Shown: in pieces, positions 1-7,665 of the stretch
Layout: every line of letters begins with the position of its first letter
Position numbering within the stretch: the first letter of the stretch is position 1
DNA from: VFMC01 sp031404435
GTDB lineage: Bacteria > Actinomycetota > Acidimicrobiia > Acidimicrobiales > Ilumatobacteraceae
Assembly: GCA_031404435.1 (NCBI GenBank)
Contig: JANNHO010000339.1
Location: forward strand, 1-64,000
DNA: 64,000 nucleotides
Direction of reading: 5' to 3'
Notes under the pieces: generated by a model
What the model was told of the DNA's origin: nothing
The model's input: the letters and a program-made list of their open reading frames with translations, nothing else
The model's database searches: none
Made by a program: the position numbers and the translations under genes

Positions 1-575
1 GGCGGGGTGGAGTAGATGCGCGGCCGGGCGAGCATCCCGCACAGGAACGCGCTGCGCCCCACCACCCAGTCGGGTTCGGTGATGTGGGCGTACTCGGCGC
101 GGATCGCGTTCGCGTAGGCGCGGTAGTTGGCCGGGTCGCTGCCAAGGATCGCCAGATCGGCGTCGACGAGCACCCGCTCGGCGAGTGACGGGTCAGCTGG
201 TGCGTTACCCGGTTGATGCACTGTGGCGAGGATCAGTTGCTGCACGGCCGCGCATCTCTGCGCTGACCAACCGGCTGCGGTGAGGACGTCGTCGGCGAGG
301 GCCGCGCTGTCGGCTTCGTTGGTGCTGGCGCGCGGATCGTAGATCGCGTCATGGAACAGTGCCGCACCCTCGACCACGCTGACATCGTCGACCATGCAGG
401 TCGCGGTGATGCTGGCGATGTGGCGCAGGACCCACATCACGTGCACGGCGGTGTGGTGGTACCGGTGTGCCTCGCGGTGCAGCGCGAGCAGGTGTTCGAG
501 GTCTGCCTCATGGGCCGTGCCGACCACCCGGTGCCACGCCTGGCGGACCGCGGCTTCGGGTGTGGACATGGACAT
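1..575 (-). CDS. HD-superfamily phosphohydrolase (partial, runs off left edge)
   Basis: Reading leftward from an ATG at 573-575 gives MSMSTPEAAVRQAWHRVVG and then about 190 residues, open at the window edge. The segment HRYHHTAVHVMWVLRH followed by GAALFHDAIYDPR has the H...HD arrangement of predicted metal-dependent HD hydrolases (COG4339 type), and a later HQPG...VDADLAILG provides further metal-ligand positions typical of this family. Substrate is unknown. A second ATG lies two codons inside. The gene is divergent from the DUF4031 gene. The C-terminus is outside the window. Confidence 0.8.
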   Translation of the reverse strand, partial: MSMSTPEAAVRQAWHRVVGTAHEADLEHLLALHREAHRYHHTAVHVMWVLRHIASITATCMVDDVSVVEGAALFHDAIYDPRASTNEADSAALADDVLTAAGWSAQRCAAVQQLILATVHQPGNAPADPSLAERVLVDADLAILGSDPANYRAYANAIRAEYAHITEPDWVVGRSAFLCGMLARPRIYSTP

Positions 576-615
576 GTCGGCAGCGTATGCAGGCAGGGTG
601 CGCGATGCTGGCACG

Positions 616-891
616 GTGACCGTACTGATCGACGAGCCGAGGTGGTGGTTCCGTGGTCGGCGGTGGTCGCACCTGGTGAGCGACGAAAGCCTCGACGAAC
701 TCCACGCCTTTGCCGCGACGGTGGGCATTCCGCTGCGCGGATTTCAGGGCGACCACTACGACGTGCCCGAGGACTACCACGCCGAGATGCTGGCCGCTGG
801 GGCGGTGGCCACACCGAGCCGTGACCTGGTTCGCGCACTGCGCGGGGCTGGTCTGCGGCTGAGCCCCGCGCAGCGCCGGGCACGAACCTGA
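616..891 (+). CDS. DUF4031 domain protein
   Basis: A 91-residue protein starting at GTG 616 (VTVLIDEPRWWFRGRRWSHL). It has the compact DUF4031 pattern: an opening beta strand with DEPRWWFRGRRWSHL, then DELHAFAATVGI, FQGDHYDVPEDYH and a C-terminal SRDLVRALRGAGLR. The family is small and uncharacterised. It is often a stand-alone actinobacterial protein. Upstream in-frame starts exist at 574 and 598. I chose 616 because family members usually begin at the TV.(I/V)D strand. Function is unknown. Confidence 0.7.
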   Translation: MTVLIDEPRWWFRGRRWSHLVSDESLDELHAFAATVGIPLRGFQGDHYDVPEDYHAEMLAAGAVATPSRDLVRALRGAGLRLSPAQRRART

Positions 892-928
892 GCTGTACCC
901 GCACGTTTCTGCCAGGCACACTGCCAGG

Positions 929-1360
929 TCACCAGCGGGCCGGTTCGCCAAAAAGGTCACGCGGGCACTCGGTTCCGGCGGGGCCGATCACGAACCACTC
1001 GAGCAGCTCCAGACCAAAGGAATCGGTGATAGCGCTGGCTTCGAGCCAGCGGTCGACGTCGCCGGGACACACGGCCCCTCCCGGACGAACCGAGGCGATC
1101 AGCAGCGAATGGATTGCCGGGTTCTGACACATCGCCATGCACATCACCTCGGTGACATCGACGACGGCGTCGGGATTGACGGTGTCGGACACGACGGTGA
1201 TGGTGCCGCCGCAGCGGCGGTCGTCGAGCGCAATGGCAATGGTCTCGTGGCACAGCGGTTCGGCAATGGCGACCGAGAGCAGGGCGAGGGCGTCGTCGGG
1301 ACCGTTGACCGGGTCGCGATACGCCCGTGGGACGTGAGGGACAGTGTGGTGGCGCGACAT
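929..1360 (-). CDS. Hypothetical protein, possibly RadC/JAB-like
   Basis: A 143-residue protein starting at ATG 1358-1360. The start is preceded by a good ribosome binding site (GGAGG, reading CGGAGGTTGCC before ATG). The core CHETIAIALDDRRCGGTITVVSDT, then VMCMAMCQNPAIHSLLIASVRPGG, and ELLEWFVIGPAG near the end read as alternating strands and helices. They resemble small actinobacterial proteins with a degenerate JAB/RadC-like core. I do not see an intact HxH...D metalloprotease motif, so any enzymatic role is uncertain. It is convergent with the DUF4031 gene and divergent from the ArsC-like gene. Confidence 0.55.
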   Translation of the reverse strand: MSRHHTVPHVPRAYRDPVNGPDDALALLSVAIAEPLCHETIAIALDDRRCGGTITVVSDTVNPDAVVDVTEVMCMAMCQNPAIHSLLIASVRPGGAVCPGDVDRWLEASAITDSFGLELLEWFVIGPAGTECPRDLFGEPARW

Positions 1361-1461
1361 GGCAACCTCCGAAAGGCAGTGTGTGGGTTGGGCGGGGGAA
1401 GCCACTGGGCACCATACGCAGGGGGTCTCACACGGATAGGTGTGGCGGCGGTGTGTCGCCC

Positions 1462-1467
1462 TACGAT
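1462..1467 (+). promoter_or_regulatory. -10 hexamer TACGAT of the ArsC-like gene
   Basis: TACGAT lies 8 nt before ATG 1476, with no Shine-Dalgarno sequence. This matches the leaderless arrangement seen repeatedly in the window. It puts transcription and translation start upstream of the in-frame TGA. Confidence 0.5.
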
Positions 1468-1475
1468 CCCCGTCC

Positions 1476-1856
1476 ATGACTGCAGCTGCCGATCGCGTGA
1501 CGATCTATCACAATCCACATTGAAACTCGTCGATCAATGCCGTGAGCATTGCTGAAGAACTTGGCGTCGAAGCCGACATCGTTCTCTACATCAAGTCCCC
1601 GCCCGACGCAGCAGCGCTGACCGAGATCATCGCCAAACTGGTTGATTCGCCGACCGCCTTGGTGCGGCGCGACAGCATGTGGGCCAAGCTCGGTCTCACC
1701 GACGCCGACGCGGAAACACCGGAGCAGGTGATCGCCCTCCTCGTCAAGCACAAGCAACTGTTGCAACGGCCGGTGGTGGTGCGTGGCAACACCGCGATCG
1801 TCGGCCGCCCGAAGGATCGGGTCCGGCAACTGCTCACGGCCCCGGCTAGCCAGTAG
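1476..1856 (+). CDS. ArsC/Spx-like thioredoxin-fold protein, candidate selenoprotein (TGA = Sec16)
   Basis: Frame 1476-1856 encodes 126 residues only if the in-frame TGA at 1521-1523 is read. The N-terminus MTAADRV-type lead-in (MTAAADRVTIYHNPH) is the beta-1 strand of arsenate reductase/Spx proteins, whose next residue is the catalytic Cys (HNPRCSKSR in relatives). Here that exact position is TGA, followed by NSSINAVSIAEELGVEAD, which aligns without gaps to the following helix. The rest is family-typical: VLYIKSPPDAAALTEIIAKL, then RPVVVRGNTAIVGRP. Seventeen nt after the TGA lies a hairpin loop CGTGA closed by CAATGC/GCATTG, which fits a bacterial SECIS. Expected role: cytosolic thiol/selenol oxidoreductase, arsenate reduction being one possibility. 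Starting at GTG 1542 instead would remove the active site and beta-1, so I reject it. Confidence 0.8.
1535..1551 (+). promoter_or_regulatory. Candidate bacterial SECIS element (ArsC-like gene)
   Basis: CAATGC-CGTGA-GCATTG forms a perfect 6-bp stem with a 5-nt loop that has G at loop position 2 followed by U. The loop starts 17 nt after the TGA, within the usual bacterial spacing of about 16-37 nt. It lies inside the coding sequence, as bacterial SECIS elements do. Confidence 0.7.
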
Positions 1857-1920
1857 CCCACGCGCCTGTCGACACGAGCTCTTCGACCGGCCCCATCCCT
1901 TGGGGACGGGCGCGCCTTGG

Positions 1921-2445
1921 ATGACCGGCAGGGAATTGGCGGAGGTACCGTTCGCATGCATGAGGGGGGACGCAACGAGACCGGCATGGGTGGTGATCCG
2001 TCCCGAGTTCGACCCCTGTGCCAGGCCGTTCCACACGATCACCGACGAGCAGTGGGGAGTGGCGTGGGAAACGCCGATGCGCGATGTGATCGCGCAGATG
2101 CAAGCCGCGTTCCACGCGGGAGCGCGACGGATCGTCATCGTCGTGCCGACCACAGCGATGTCGGGTGGATCGCGTTTCGCGCACGTAGCTGCGCCGGCAG
2201 AAGGTGTCCGCCTCCTCGTCAAGTCGGCTGCTCGTCAATGGGGCCACCATGGGATCACGGTCAACGCTGTCGCGCTCAGCCCCGACGGCTTTCTCGACGA
2301 ACCTGATCTGGCCGGACCGACGTCGCTGGCCCCGGCGGCGCTGCCCACCACCGACGCATCCGCGCTGATCGAGTTCCTGTGCAGCGATGCGTCCGGCGAC
2401 GTGACCGGGCAGACGATCGTGGTCGACGGCGGGGTGTGGATGTGA
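1921..2445 (+). CDS. Truncated SDR-like protein lacking the nucleotide-binding motif
   Basis: A 174-residue protein. Its C-terminal two thirds are clearly short-chain dehydrogenase: LVKSAARQWGHHGITVNAVALSPDG, then ALIEFLCSDASGDVTGQTIVVDGG. The GxxxGxG cofactor loop expected at the N-terminus of an SDR is absent, and the YxxxK pair is replaced (the Tyr position reads EGVRLLVKSAA). It therefore looks catalytically dead or structural. It ends in a GTGA overlap with a complete SDR, so the two are probably co-translated and may form a heteromer. An upstream extension to 1783 has no family similarity. ATG 1921 is my start choice. Confidence 0.6.
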   Translation: MTGRELAEVPFACMRGDATRPAWVVIRPEFDPCARPFHTITDEQWGVAWETPMRDVIAQMQAAFHAGARRIVIVVPTTAMSGGSRFAHVAAPAEGVRLLVKSAARQWGHHGITVNAVALSPDGFLDEPDLAGPTSLAPAALPTTDASALIEFLCSDASGDVTGQTIVVDGGVWM

Positions 2446-3212
2446 GCGGCAGGCTCGATGGTCGAGTGGCCATCGTCACAGGGGCGGGGCAAGGGGTTGG
2501 CGAGGGCATCGCGCGACGACTCGCAGCCGAAGGTGCCCATGTGGTCGTGGCCGCTCGGCGTGCCGAGACCGGCGAGCCCGTTGCCGCCTCGATTGTTGCC
2601 GCCGGTGGCTCGGCCGTGTGCATCGAGACCGACGTGGCCGAGCGGGCCAGTGTCGAAGTGTGTGTGCGCGACACAGTCGAGTGCCACGGAGCCCTGCATG
2701 TGATGGTGCACAACGCGTTCACCGGCGCGATCGGTCACCGCCTGGAAGACACCGTCGTCGAGCGACACTGGGAGGCGATGTCGCGCACCGCGGTGTGGGG
2801 TTCGTTCTACTGCGCGCAGGCCGCCTACCCGCACCTCGTCGCCGCCGGGGCACAGGGCCGGTTGATCCTCGTCACGTCGCCGTCGGGTGTGGAGGGCAGC
2901 GCCAACATTCCGCTGTACTCGTCGGTCAAGGCGGCGCAACGGGCGATGGCCAAGAGCCTTGCTCGCGAGTGGGGCCACCACGGCATCACCGCCAATTGCA
3001 TCGCCCCGGTGGCCGGCAGCCCGGCACTTGTCTCTGCGTTCGAGCGCAACCCTGCGTTGCGTGAAGCGATCGAGGCGCGCACGCCGCTCGGACGGGTTGG
3101 CCACATCACCGACGACATCGGCTCGGTCGCGCTGTTCCTTGCCAGTGATGACGCCGGCTACGTCACCGGCCAGACCATCGTCTGCGACGGCGGATCGTTC
3201 CTGGGCCTGTGA
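2442..3212 (+). CDS. Short-chain dehydrogenase/reductase
   Basis: A 256-residue classical SDR. Its GTG start overlaps the TGA of the preceding gene (GTGA). The cofactor loop VTGAGQGVGEGIARRL is near residue 12, and AARRAE after beta-2 suggests NADP(H). HNA replaces the usual NNAG. The catalytic set is S...YSSVKAAQRAMAKSLARE, followed by the C-terminal GYVTGQTIVCDGGSFLGL. The likely reaction is alcohol/ketone or enoyl reduction of a CoA-linked or steroid-like substrate, inferred from the neighbourhood. It is co-directional with the EthD gene 36 bp downstream. Confidence 0.8.
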   Translation: MSGRLDGRVAIVTGAGQGVGEGIARRLAAEGAHVVVAARRAETGEPVAASIVAAGGSAVCIETDVAERASVEVCVRDTVECHGALHVMVHNAFTGAIGHRLEDTVVERHWEAMSRTAVWGSFYCAQAAYPHLVAAGAQGRLILVTSPSGVEGSANIPLYSSVKAAQRAMAKSLAREWGHHGITANCIAPVAGSPALVSAFERNPALREAIEARTPLGRVGHITDDIGSVALFLASDDAGYVTGQTIVCDGGSFLGL

Positions 3213-3248
3213 CGCTGCACCTATGAACCACCGGCATCGGAGACATTC

Positions 3249-3623
3249 ATGATTCGTCTGATCACCATGTTGAAGCGCAAGCCCGGCACGACCCACGACG
3301 AGTTCCTGCACCACTGGCTCACCGTCCACGGTCCGCTGATCGCCAACAGTTCTGCGGCCAACTACGTGCTTCGCTACGAGCAGCACCCAAGCGTGTGGCC
3401 AACCGACGCCGGTGCGACGGAGCCCGAGTGGGACGGCGTGACGATCCAAGAGTTCGAATCGGTGCGCTCGTTCTGGGCACATACCTGCGAGGCGGATTTC
3501 CCGGCGATGCAGGACGACATCGTCTGCTTCCTCGATCCGTCGGCGCTGGCTTGGACGCTCGTCGAGGTACCGACGATCGTGATCGGCCGAAACCCGGCCA
3601 ACGATGGGAGCCCCACTATCTGA
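3249..3623 (+). CDS. EthD-domain protein
   Basis: A 124-residue ferredoxin-like dimeric alpha+beta protein. MIRLITMLKRKPGTTHDEFLHHWLTVHGPLI is the signature start of EthD-domain proteins, with the conserved H-W...HGP. It ends in FLDPSALAWTLVEVPTIVIG. EthD proteins accompany P450 and steroid or ether degradation and may act as small cyclases, isomerases or binding proteins. The precise role is unknown. A GGAGA sequence precedes the ATG. The stop TGA (3621-3623) lies inside the palindromic operator of the next gene. Confidence 0.75.
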   Translation: MIRLITMLKRKPGTTHDEFLHHWLTVHGPLIANSSAANYVLRYEQHPSVWPTDAGATEPEWDGVTIQEFESVRSFWAHTCEADFPAMQDDIVCFLDPSALAWTLVEVPTIVIGRNPANDGSPTI

Positions 3624-3636
3624 CGCCCCGTCAGAT
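3618..3636. promoter_or_regulatory. Palindromic operator, copy 1 (ATCTGACG-CCC-CGTCAGAT)
   Basis: A perfect 8-bp inverted repeat around a 3-bp spacer. It overlaps the end of the EthD gene and sits 5 nt upstream of a TACGGT -10 hexamer (3642-3647). It is one of five copies in the window. The form suits a TetR-family dimer blocking the -35 region. Confidence 0.75.
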
Positions 3637-3641
3637 TCGGC

Positions 3642-3647
3642 TACGGT
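3642..3647 (+). promoter_or_regulatory. -10 hexamer TACGGT
   Basis: It lies 7 nt before ATG 3655, consistent with a leaderless transcript. The upstream operator covers the -35 position. Confidence 0.5.
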
Positions 3648-3654
3648 CACCCTG

Positions 3655-4443
3655 ATGATCCCGCAGATCGAGCTTGGCACGCTGTTGTTCACGATGGTGG
3701 AACCCCACCGCGGCCACGAGGTCGAGTACAACCGCTGGTACGAACACGACCACTTCTACTCGGGCTGCATGGTCGGTGCCGACACCTTCGCCGGTGACCG
3801 TTTCGTCGCCACCCGGCGGCTCAAAGATCTGCGATACCCCGCGGTGACGCCGATGACGCCAGACCCGTCGACCGGTTCGTACCTGGCGATCTACTGGGTG
3901 CTGAAGGGCCGCCACGACGAGTGGAACCGGTGGAGCGTCGACAACGTGATCCAGCTCCACAGGCAGGGCCGGATGTTCACCGACCGCGACCACATCCACA
4001 CGTCGCTCTACGACCACACGTGGTCGCTGCAGCGTGGTGAGCACACCACCTCGATCGAGCTCGCTCTCGACCACGGCTACCCGGGGCTCGTCGTCAATGC
4101 CGGCGAGCTTGCCGACGATGTGACGTTCGACGACCTTCAGACATGGACCCGCCGCTGGGCAGACGACGCGTTCGCCACACCGTGGGGGCCGGACCTGATC
4201 GGCGCCTCGCGGCTGCTGCCGCTCCTTGACGACGCGCCCGCCGATGTGCCCCGCGTGGCCAATGCCGACCGCCGGTTCATCCAGTTGCACTTCCTCGATC
4301 ACGACCCCGCCGACGGTTGGGTCGATGGCTGGGCGGGCTTCGGGGCAGAGCTGAACGCGAGCGGTGTCGCGACGCACCTGTGGACCGCCCCGTTCGTCCA
4401 AACCATGTTCGGCACCGACACCTACACCGACGAGCTGTGGTGA
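3655..4443 (+). CDS. Hypothetical protein (EthD-like/DUF fold)
   Basis: A 262-residue soluble protein with no signal peptide. It opens with IELGTLLFTMVEPHRGHEVEYNRWYEHDHFYSG, whose N-R-W-Y-E-H-D-H string is found in proteins related to EthD/DUF4286-type dimeric barrels. A second half-domain (RFIQLHFLDHDP...WTAPFVQTMFGTDTYTDELW) suggests an internal duplication of that fold. I do not recognise a named family. A palindromic operator and -10 hexamer lie directly upstream, so it belongs to the palindrome regulon. Its stop overlaps the GTG start of the epimerase gene (GTGA). Confidence 0.6.
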   Translation: MIPQIELGTLLFTMVEPHRGHEVEYNRWYEHDHFYSGCMVGADTFAGDRFVATRRLKDLRYPAVTPMTPDPSTGSYLAIYWVLKGRHDEWNRWSVDNVIQLHRQGRMFTDRDHIHTSLYDHTWSLQRGEHTTSIELALDHGYPGLVVNAGELADDVTFDDLQTWTRRWADDAFATPWGPDLIGASRLLPLLDDAPADVPRVANADRRFIQLHFLDHDPADGWVDGWAGFGAELNASGVATHLWTAPFVQTMFGTDTYTDELW

Positions 4444-5384
4444 GTGCCGTGATCCAACCCATCACCGGCAAACGGATCGCCATCACCGGGGTCACCGGCT
4501 GGGTGGCCGGCCCGGTCGCGGCGAGCCTTGCCGCGCAGGGCAACACGGTGTTCGGGGTCGCCCGCTTCCGCGACGCCGCGGCGCAGGCGAAGGTGGAGGA
4601 CACCGGAGTGCAGCCGGTGGCAATCGACCTTGCCGCCAACGACTTCTCCGACCTGCCCGACGATCTTGATCTCGTGTTCAACTTCGCCGTCGCCAAGGCC
4701 GACAACTTCGAGTTGGCGTTCCGGGTCAACGCCGAAGGCTCGGCCGACTTGATGGAGGCGGCCGCCGAGCGCAGCCCGCAACTGAGCGCGTTCTTCCACT
4801 GCTCGTCGACTGCGGTGTACGAGCCGGTGCACGGGTCGCCGCGCGCCGAGACCGACCCGCTCGGCGACAGCCACCGGCCGATGCCGGGCATGCCCACGTA
4901 CTCGATCTCCAAGATCGCCGCCGAGGTGCTGGTGCGCCACACCTCTCGCCGCCTCGAGGTGCCCACTGTGATTGCCCGCCTCAACGTCCCATACGGCGAC
5001 ACCTACGGATGGATGCTGTTCCACCTGATGATGATGGAGCGCGGTATCCCCGTGCCGGTGCATGTGGATCAGCCGACCGATTACACACCGATCCACTCCG
5101 ACGACATCACCCGCAGCCTGCCCTACCTGCTGTCGCTCGCGGACACGCCGGCCGAGATCGTCAACTGGGGCGGCGACGAGATCGCCTCGGTCGAGGATTG
5201 GAGCAACGAGCTCGGCCGCCTGTGCGGGCTCACGCCCACGTTCGCGCCGACCACGGCAACGATCGCCTCGATCGTGCCCGACCTCACCAAGCTGCATGCG
5301 ACCGGATTTCGTTCGCAGGTCGGCTGGCGCGACGGCATGAGCCGGATGGTTGCTGCATCACGGCCCGACCTACTGCCAGCCTGA
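4440..5384 (+). CDS. NAD-dependent epimerase/dehydratase
   Basis: A 314-residue extended SDR. Its GTG start overlaps the stop of the preceding gene by 4 bp. GVTGWVAGPVAASLAAQG near residue 17 is the GxxGxxG-type NAD(P) loop. FHCSSTAVYEPVHGS followed by YSISKIAAE gives the catalytic S/Y-x-x-x-K. DYTPIHSDDITRSLPYLLSLADTP is the family's C-terminal substrate region. The substrate is probably a hydroxyl or keto group on a steroid-like or sugar-like ring, but this cannot be decided from sequence. It is co-transcribed with the upstream palindrome-regulated gene. Confidence 0.8.
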   Translation: MSAVIQPITGKRIAITGVTGWVAGPVAASLAAQGNTVFGVARFRDAAAQAKVEDTGVQPVAIDLAANDFSDLPDDLDLVFNFAVAKADNFELAFRVNAEGSADLMEAAAERSPQLSAFFHCSSTAVYEPVHGSPRAETDPLGDSHRPMPGMPTYSISKIAAEVLVRHTSRRLEVPTVIARLNVPYGDTYGWMLFHLMMMERGIPVPVHVDQPTDYTPIHSDDITRSLPYLLSLADTPAEIVNWGGDEIASVEDWSNELGRLCGLTPTFAPTTATIASIVPDLTKLHATGFRSQVGWRDGMSRMVAASRPDLLPA

Positions 5385-5445
5385 CCGCCCGGCCAATCGT
5401 CGCACCGGCCATTCGCTGCACCGGCCGCATCGGCGGCACGGCGCA

Positions 5446-6132
5446 TCAGGGGGCGAGAGTTTGGATGAACTCATCGATCTGCGCGGCCACTTCGGCGGTG
5501 TGCGTGGACTCGTGCATCAGGTGCTCGCCACCGTCGATCACGGCCAGACGGGCATCGGGCATCTTGCGTTCGAGGTAGCGGCCGGCATCGGCGAACTCGG
5601 CCCGGTCGTCGCTGCCGGCCATCACCAACGTCGGCACCGGGGTCTCGGCCAGGCGGTCCATCACCACCGCGTCGTGCTGCAAGTTGAGCTCGGCGGCCTG
5701 CACCGGAATGCCGAAACGGTGTGCGTTACGACGCGACCGGGCGTTCCATTCCTCGCGCTTGGCAGGGTCGCGAAACCCTGGGCCGGTGTTGAGCACCACC
5801 ACCCCACGGGCAACACCAGGGCGGGTGGCCGCGTGAGCGAGGGCAAGGTAGCCGCCGAGCGAGTGGCCAATCAGGACAGGGCGACCCGTGAGCGGGGCGA
5901 GCACCTCGTCGATGTCGGCGAGTGCCCGGTCACGCGTGTACTCGGCCGGATCATCGGGCACGGGCGAACGCCCATGGCCGAGCAGGTCGATCGCGAACAC
6001 CTCATAACGGTGCTGCAGCCGCCCGATGCAGCCGGCCCATGTCGTCGACGATGAGCCGAGCCCGTGCAGCATCACGACCGGACGGCCATGGCCGGAGCGC
6101 TCGACATGCAACCGCGATGTGATCTCAGTCAT
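5446..6132 (-). CDS. Alpha/beta-fold hydrolase
   Basis: A 228-residue protein. The oxyanion region reads VMLHGLGSSSTTWAG, the nucleophile elbow is LIGHSLGGYLALAHA (GHSLG, Ser about residue 93), and a late GGEHLMHES gives the His with an Asp in GSDDRAE. The cap domain is short, as in esterases or ring-cleavage hydrolases (MhpC/HsaD-like). It is last in a leftward run LLM-SnoaL-phosphotransferase-hydrolase and overlaps the upstream phosphotransferase by 8 bp. The substrate is unknown. A lactone, ester or C-C bond of a catabolic intermediate is plausible. Confidence 0.8.
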   Translation of the reverse strand: MTEITSRLHVERSGHGRPVVMLHGLGSSSTTWAGCIGRLQHRYEVFAIDLLGHGRSPVPDDPAEYTRDRALADIDEVLAPLTGRPVLIGHSLGGYLALAHAATRPGVARGVVVLNTGPGFRDPAKREEWNARSRRNAHRFGIPVQAAELNLQHDAVVMDRLAETPVPTLVMAGSDDRAEFADAGRYLERKMPDARLAVIDGGEHLMHESTHTAEVAAQIDEFIQTLAP

Positions 6133-7216
6133 GGCAGACCTTGGACGCGAGCAGGTTGCGGTGCATGATCAGATCTTGTGGGTCGTCGGGTGTTTCGCGG
6201 TTGCCGTACGCCGCCTCGCGCGACGAGGTTCGCAAGGACACGACGGCAAATCGCGTGGCGGCGTAGGCGATGTACCAGTCGATGTCGGTGATCGGCCGGC
6301 CGCCGGCGGCCACATAGTCGGCGAGGACATCGTCGGGTTTGCAGAAGTCGGGGAAACCGGGCAGTTCGAACACGATGCTGAGGCTTTGGAAGAACTCGTG
6401 CAGCAGGATCAGCCAGCCGACGTCCATCCCGGCCGGGCCGAGGTCGACCATTTCCCAGTCGAGCACCGCAGCCGGCTTGGTGCCGTCGAACAGGATGTTG
6501 CCGGGCCGGGCGTCGCCCCACAACAACACCGTCGGGCCGGGATCGACCGGACGGTGCTCGTGTAGCCATTCAATCGCAGTGTCGATCAGCGGAACGGTCT
6601 GATCGCCGAAGGACCATCCGGTGCGCGCCCACTCGTAGTAGCTCTGCAACTCGGCCAGATGTCGACTGAGCGACTCGTGTCCGGATTCGCCGACCGGGCC
6701 GATGGCCGACGCGTCGGTCACGGTGAGGTCGAGTGCATGCAGTCGGACGAGAACGTCGGTGGCCTCACGCTGCAGGTCACGTCGTTCGTCGGGGCTCATC
6801 GCATCGAGCGCGCTGCCGCCGAACACGTACGGCGGCATGTCGGGCAGCGCCCGGCCGTGCACCCTGCGCATCACGATGAACGGTGCGCCGAGGTGGCTGT
6901 CGTCGTCTTCCACCCACGGCACCTCGGGCACCGGCACATCGCTGTGTGCGCCGACGAGGCGCATCGCCGCAGCCTGCTTGGCGAGGTCGTACTCGCGGAA
7001 CACGGGCCAGTCGTTCATGTCGGGGCGCACCCTGGCGACCAACTCTTCGGTGCGGCCGTCGTGGGTCAGGTCGAAGAGCAGGGTTTCGCTCGACATGCCC
7101 GTGCCCTCCGGGATCGATACCGGCCCGACCAACGCAGCGTGACCGAGCGTGGCACTGAACCACCGCTCGAGCGCGGCACGCAGCTGCTCGGGATCGCGTT
7201 TTGATGGCAGCGGCAT
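6125..7216 (-). CDS. Phosphotransferase (APH/ACAD10-11 N-terminal type)
   Basis: A 363-residue protein starting at ATG 7214-7216 (MPLPSKRDPEQLRAALERW). SETLLFDLTHDGRTEELVARVRP is the nucleotide-binding N-lobe. LLWGDARPGNILFDGTKPAAVLDWEMVDLGP carries the catalytic loop (Brenner-type D...N) and the metal-binding D of the DWE motif. Such proteins form the kinase partner of ACAD10/11-like enzymes, which phosphorylate hydroxyacyl-CoAs before dehydration, and are common beside fatty acid and steroid genes. It lies in an operon with the SnoaL-like protein (8 bp gap) and the hydrolase. Aminoglycoside resistance is unlikely here. Confidence 0.8.
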   Translation of the reverse strand: MPLPSKRDPEQLRAALERWFSATLGHAALVGPVSIPEGTGMSSETLLFDLTHDGRTEELVARVRPDMNDWPVFREYDLAKQAAAMRLVGAHSDVPVPEVPWVEDDDSHLGAPFIVMRRVHGRALPDMPPYVFGGSALDAMSPDERRDLQREATDVLVRLHALDLTVTDASAIGPVGESGHESLSRHLAELQSYYEWARTGWSFGDQTVPLIDTAIEWLHEHRPVDPGPTVLLWGDARPGNILFDGTKPAAVLDWEMVDLGPAGMDVGWLILLHEFFQSLSIVFELPGFPDFCKPDDVLADYVAAGGRPITDIDWYIAYAATRFAVVSLRTSSREAAYGNRETPDDPQDLIMHRNLLASKVCHD

Positions 7217-7224
7217 GACGGCTC

Positions 7225-7638
7225 CTAGCGAATGTAGAGCAGGTGCTCGAAACGGTCGGCGATCAGCCAGCCGCTGGCGGTGCGCACGATCGTGTCGCGG
7301 TAGAAGCCGCACGCCTCCATGAAGATCGGAGTGTCGCCGGGGATGCGCATCACCATCTTGTACAGCGAGCGCACGTTCGCAGTGTCGTCACCGGTGAAGT
7401 CGATCACCACGTTGCTGTTCTGGCTGATCGACACGTCGAACATCGCCAAGCTCGGCTCGATCCACGCTGCGGCCTCAGCCGGAGTACCGGCGATCCCGCC
7501 AGCGGTGGTGTAGTCGGCGTGCCCGTTGTCGGTGAAGCACGCCTGCCACGCGAGAAAGTCGCGGTCGGCAAGCGCCCACGAATAGCGGCCCAACAGTTCA
7601 TGGATCGCCAAGCGGTCAGCAGTTCGTGCGTCGGTCAT
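7225..7638 (-). CDS. SnoaL-like/NTF2-fold protein
   Basis: A 137-residue protein of the SnoaL_4/NTF2-like fold: RLAIHELLGRYSWALADRDFLAWQACFTDNG, then a mid cone strand VVIDFTGDDTANVRSLYKMV and an end strand GWLIADRFEHLLYIR. Relatives serve as isomerases, hydratases or small subunits of ring hydroxylases. Nothing in the pocket identifies the substrate. Start ATG 7636-7638 is preferred. A GTG six codons upstream is possible. It lies between the LLM gene (27 bp upstream) and the phosphotransferase in one leftward operon. Confidence 0.7.
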   Translation of the reverse strand: MTDARTADRLAIHELLGRYSWALADRDFLAWQACFTDNGHADYTTAGGIAGTPAEAAAWIEPSLAMFDVSISQNSNVVIDFTGDDTANVRSLYKMVMRIPGDTPIFMEACGFYRDTIVRTASGWLIADRFEHLLYIR

Positions 7639-7665
7639 CGGGGGAACCGTAGTCACCAGCGCTGG

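Noticed and set aside
508..960. Long minus-strand and other-frame ORFs such as 508-960, 2235-3731 and 33448-35310
   Set aside because: GC-rich shadow frames opposite well-supported genes. They have Arg/His/Pro-rich composition and no domains.
1542..1856. ArsC-like gene starting at GTG 1542
   Set aside because: This start lies inside the SECIS-like loop and omits beta-1 and the catalytic position. Homology and the TACGAT hexamer support ATG 1476.
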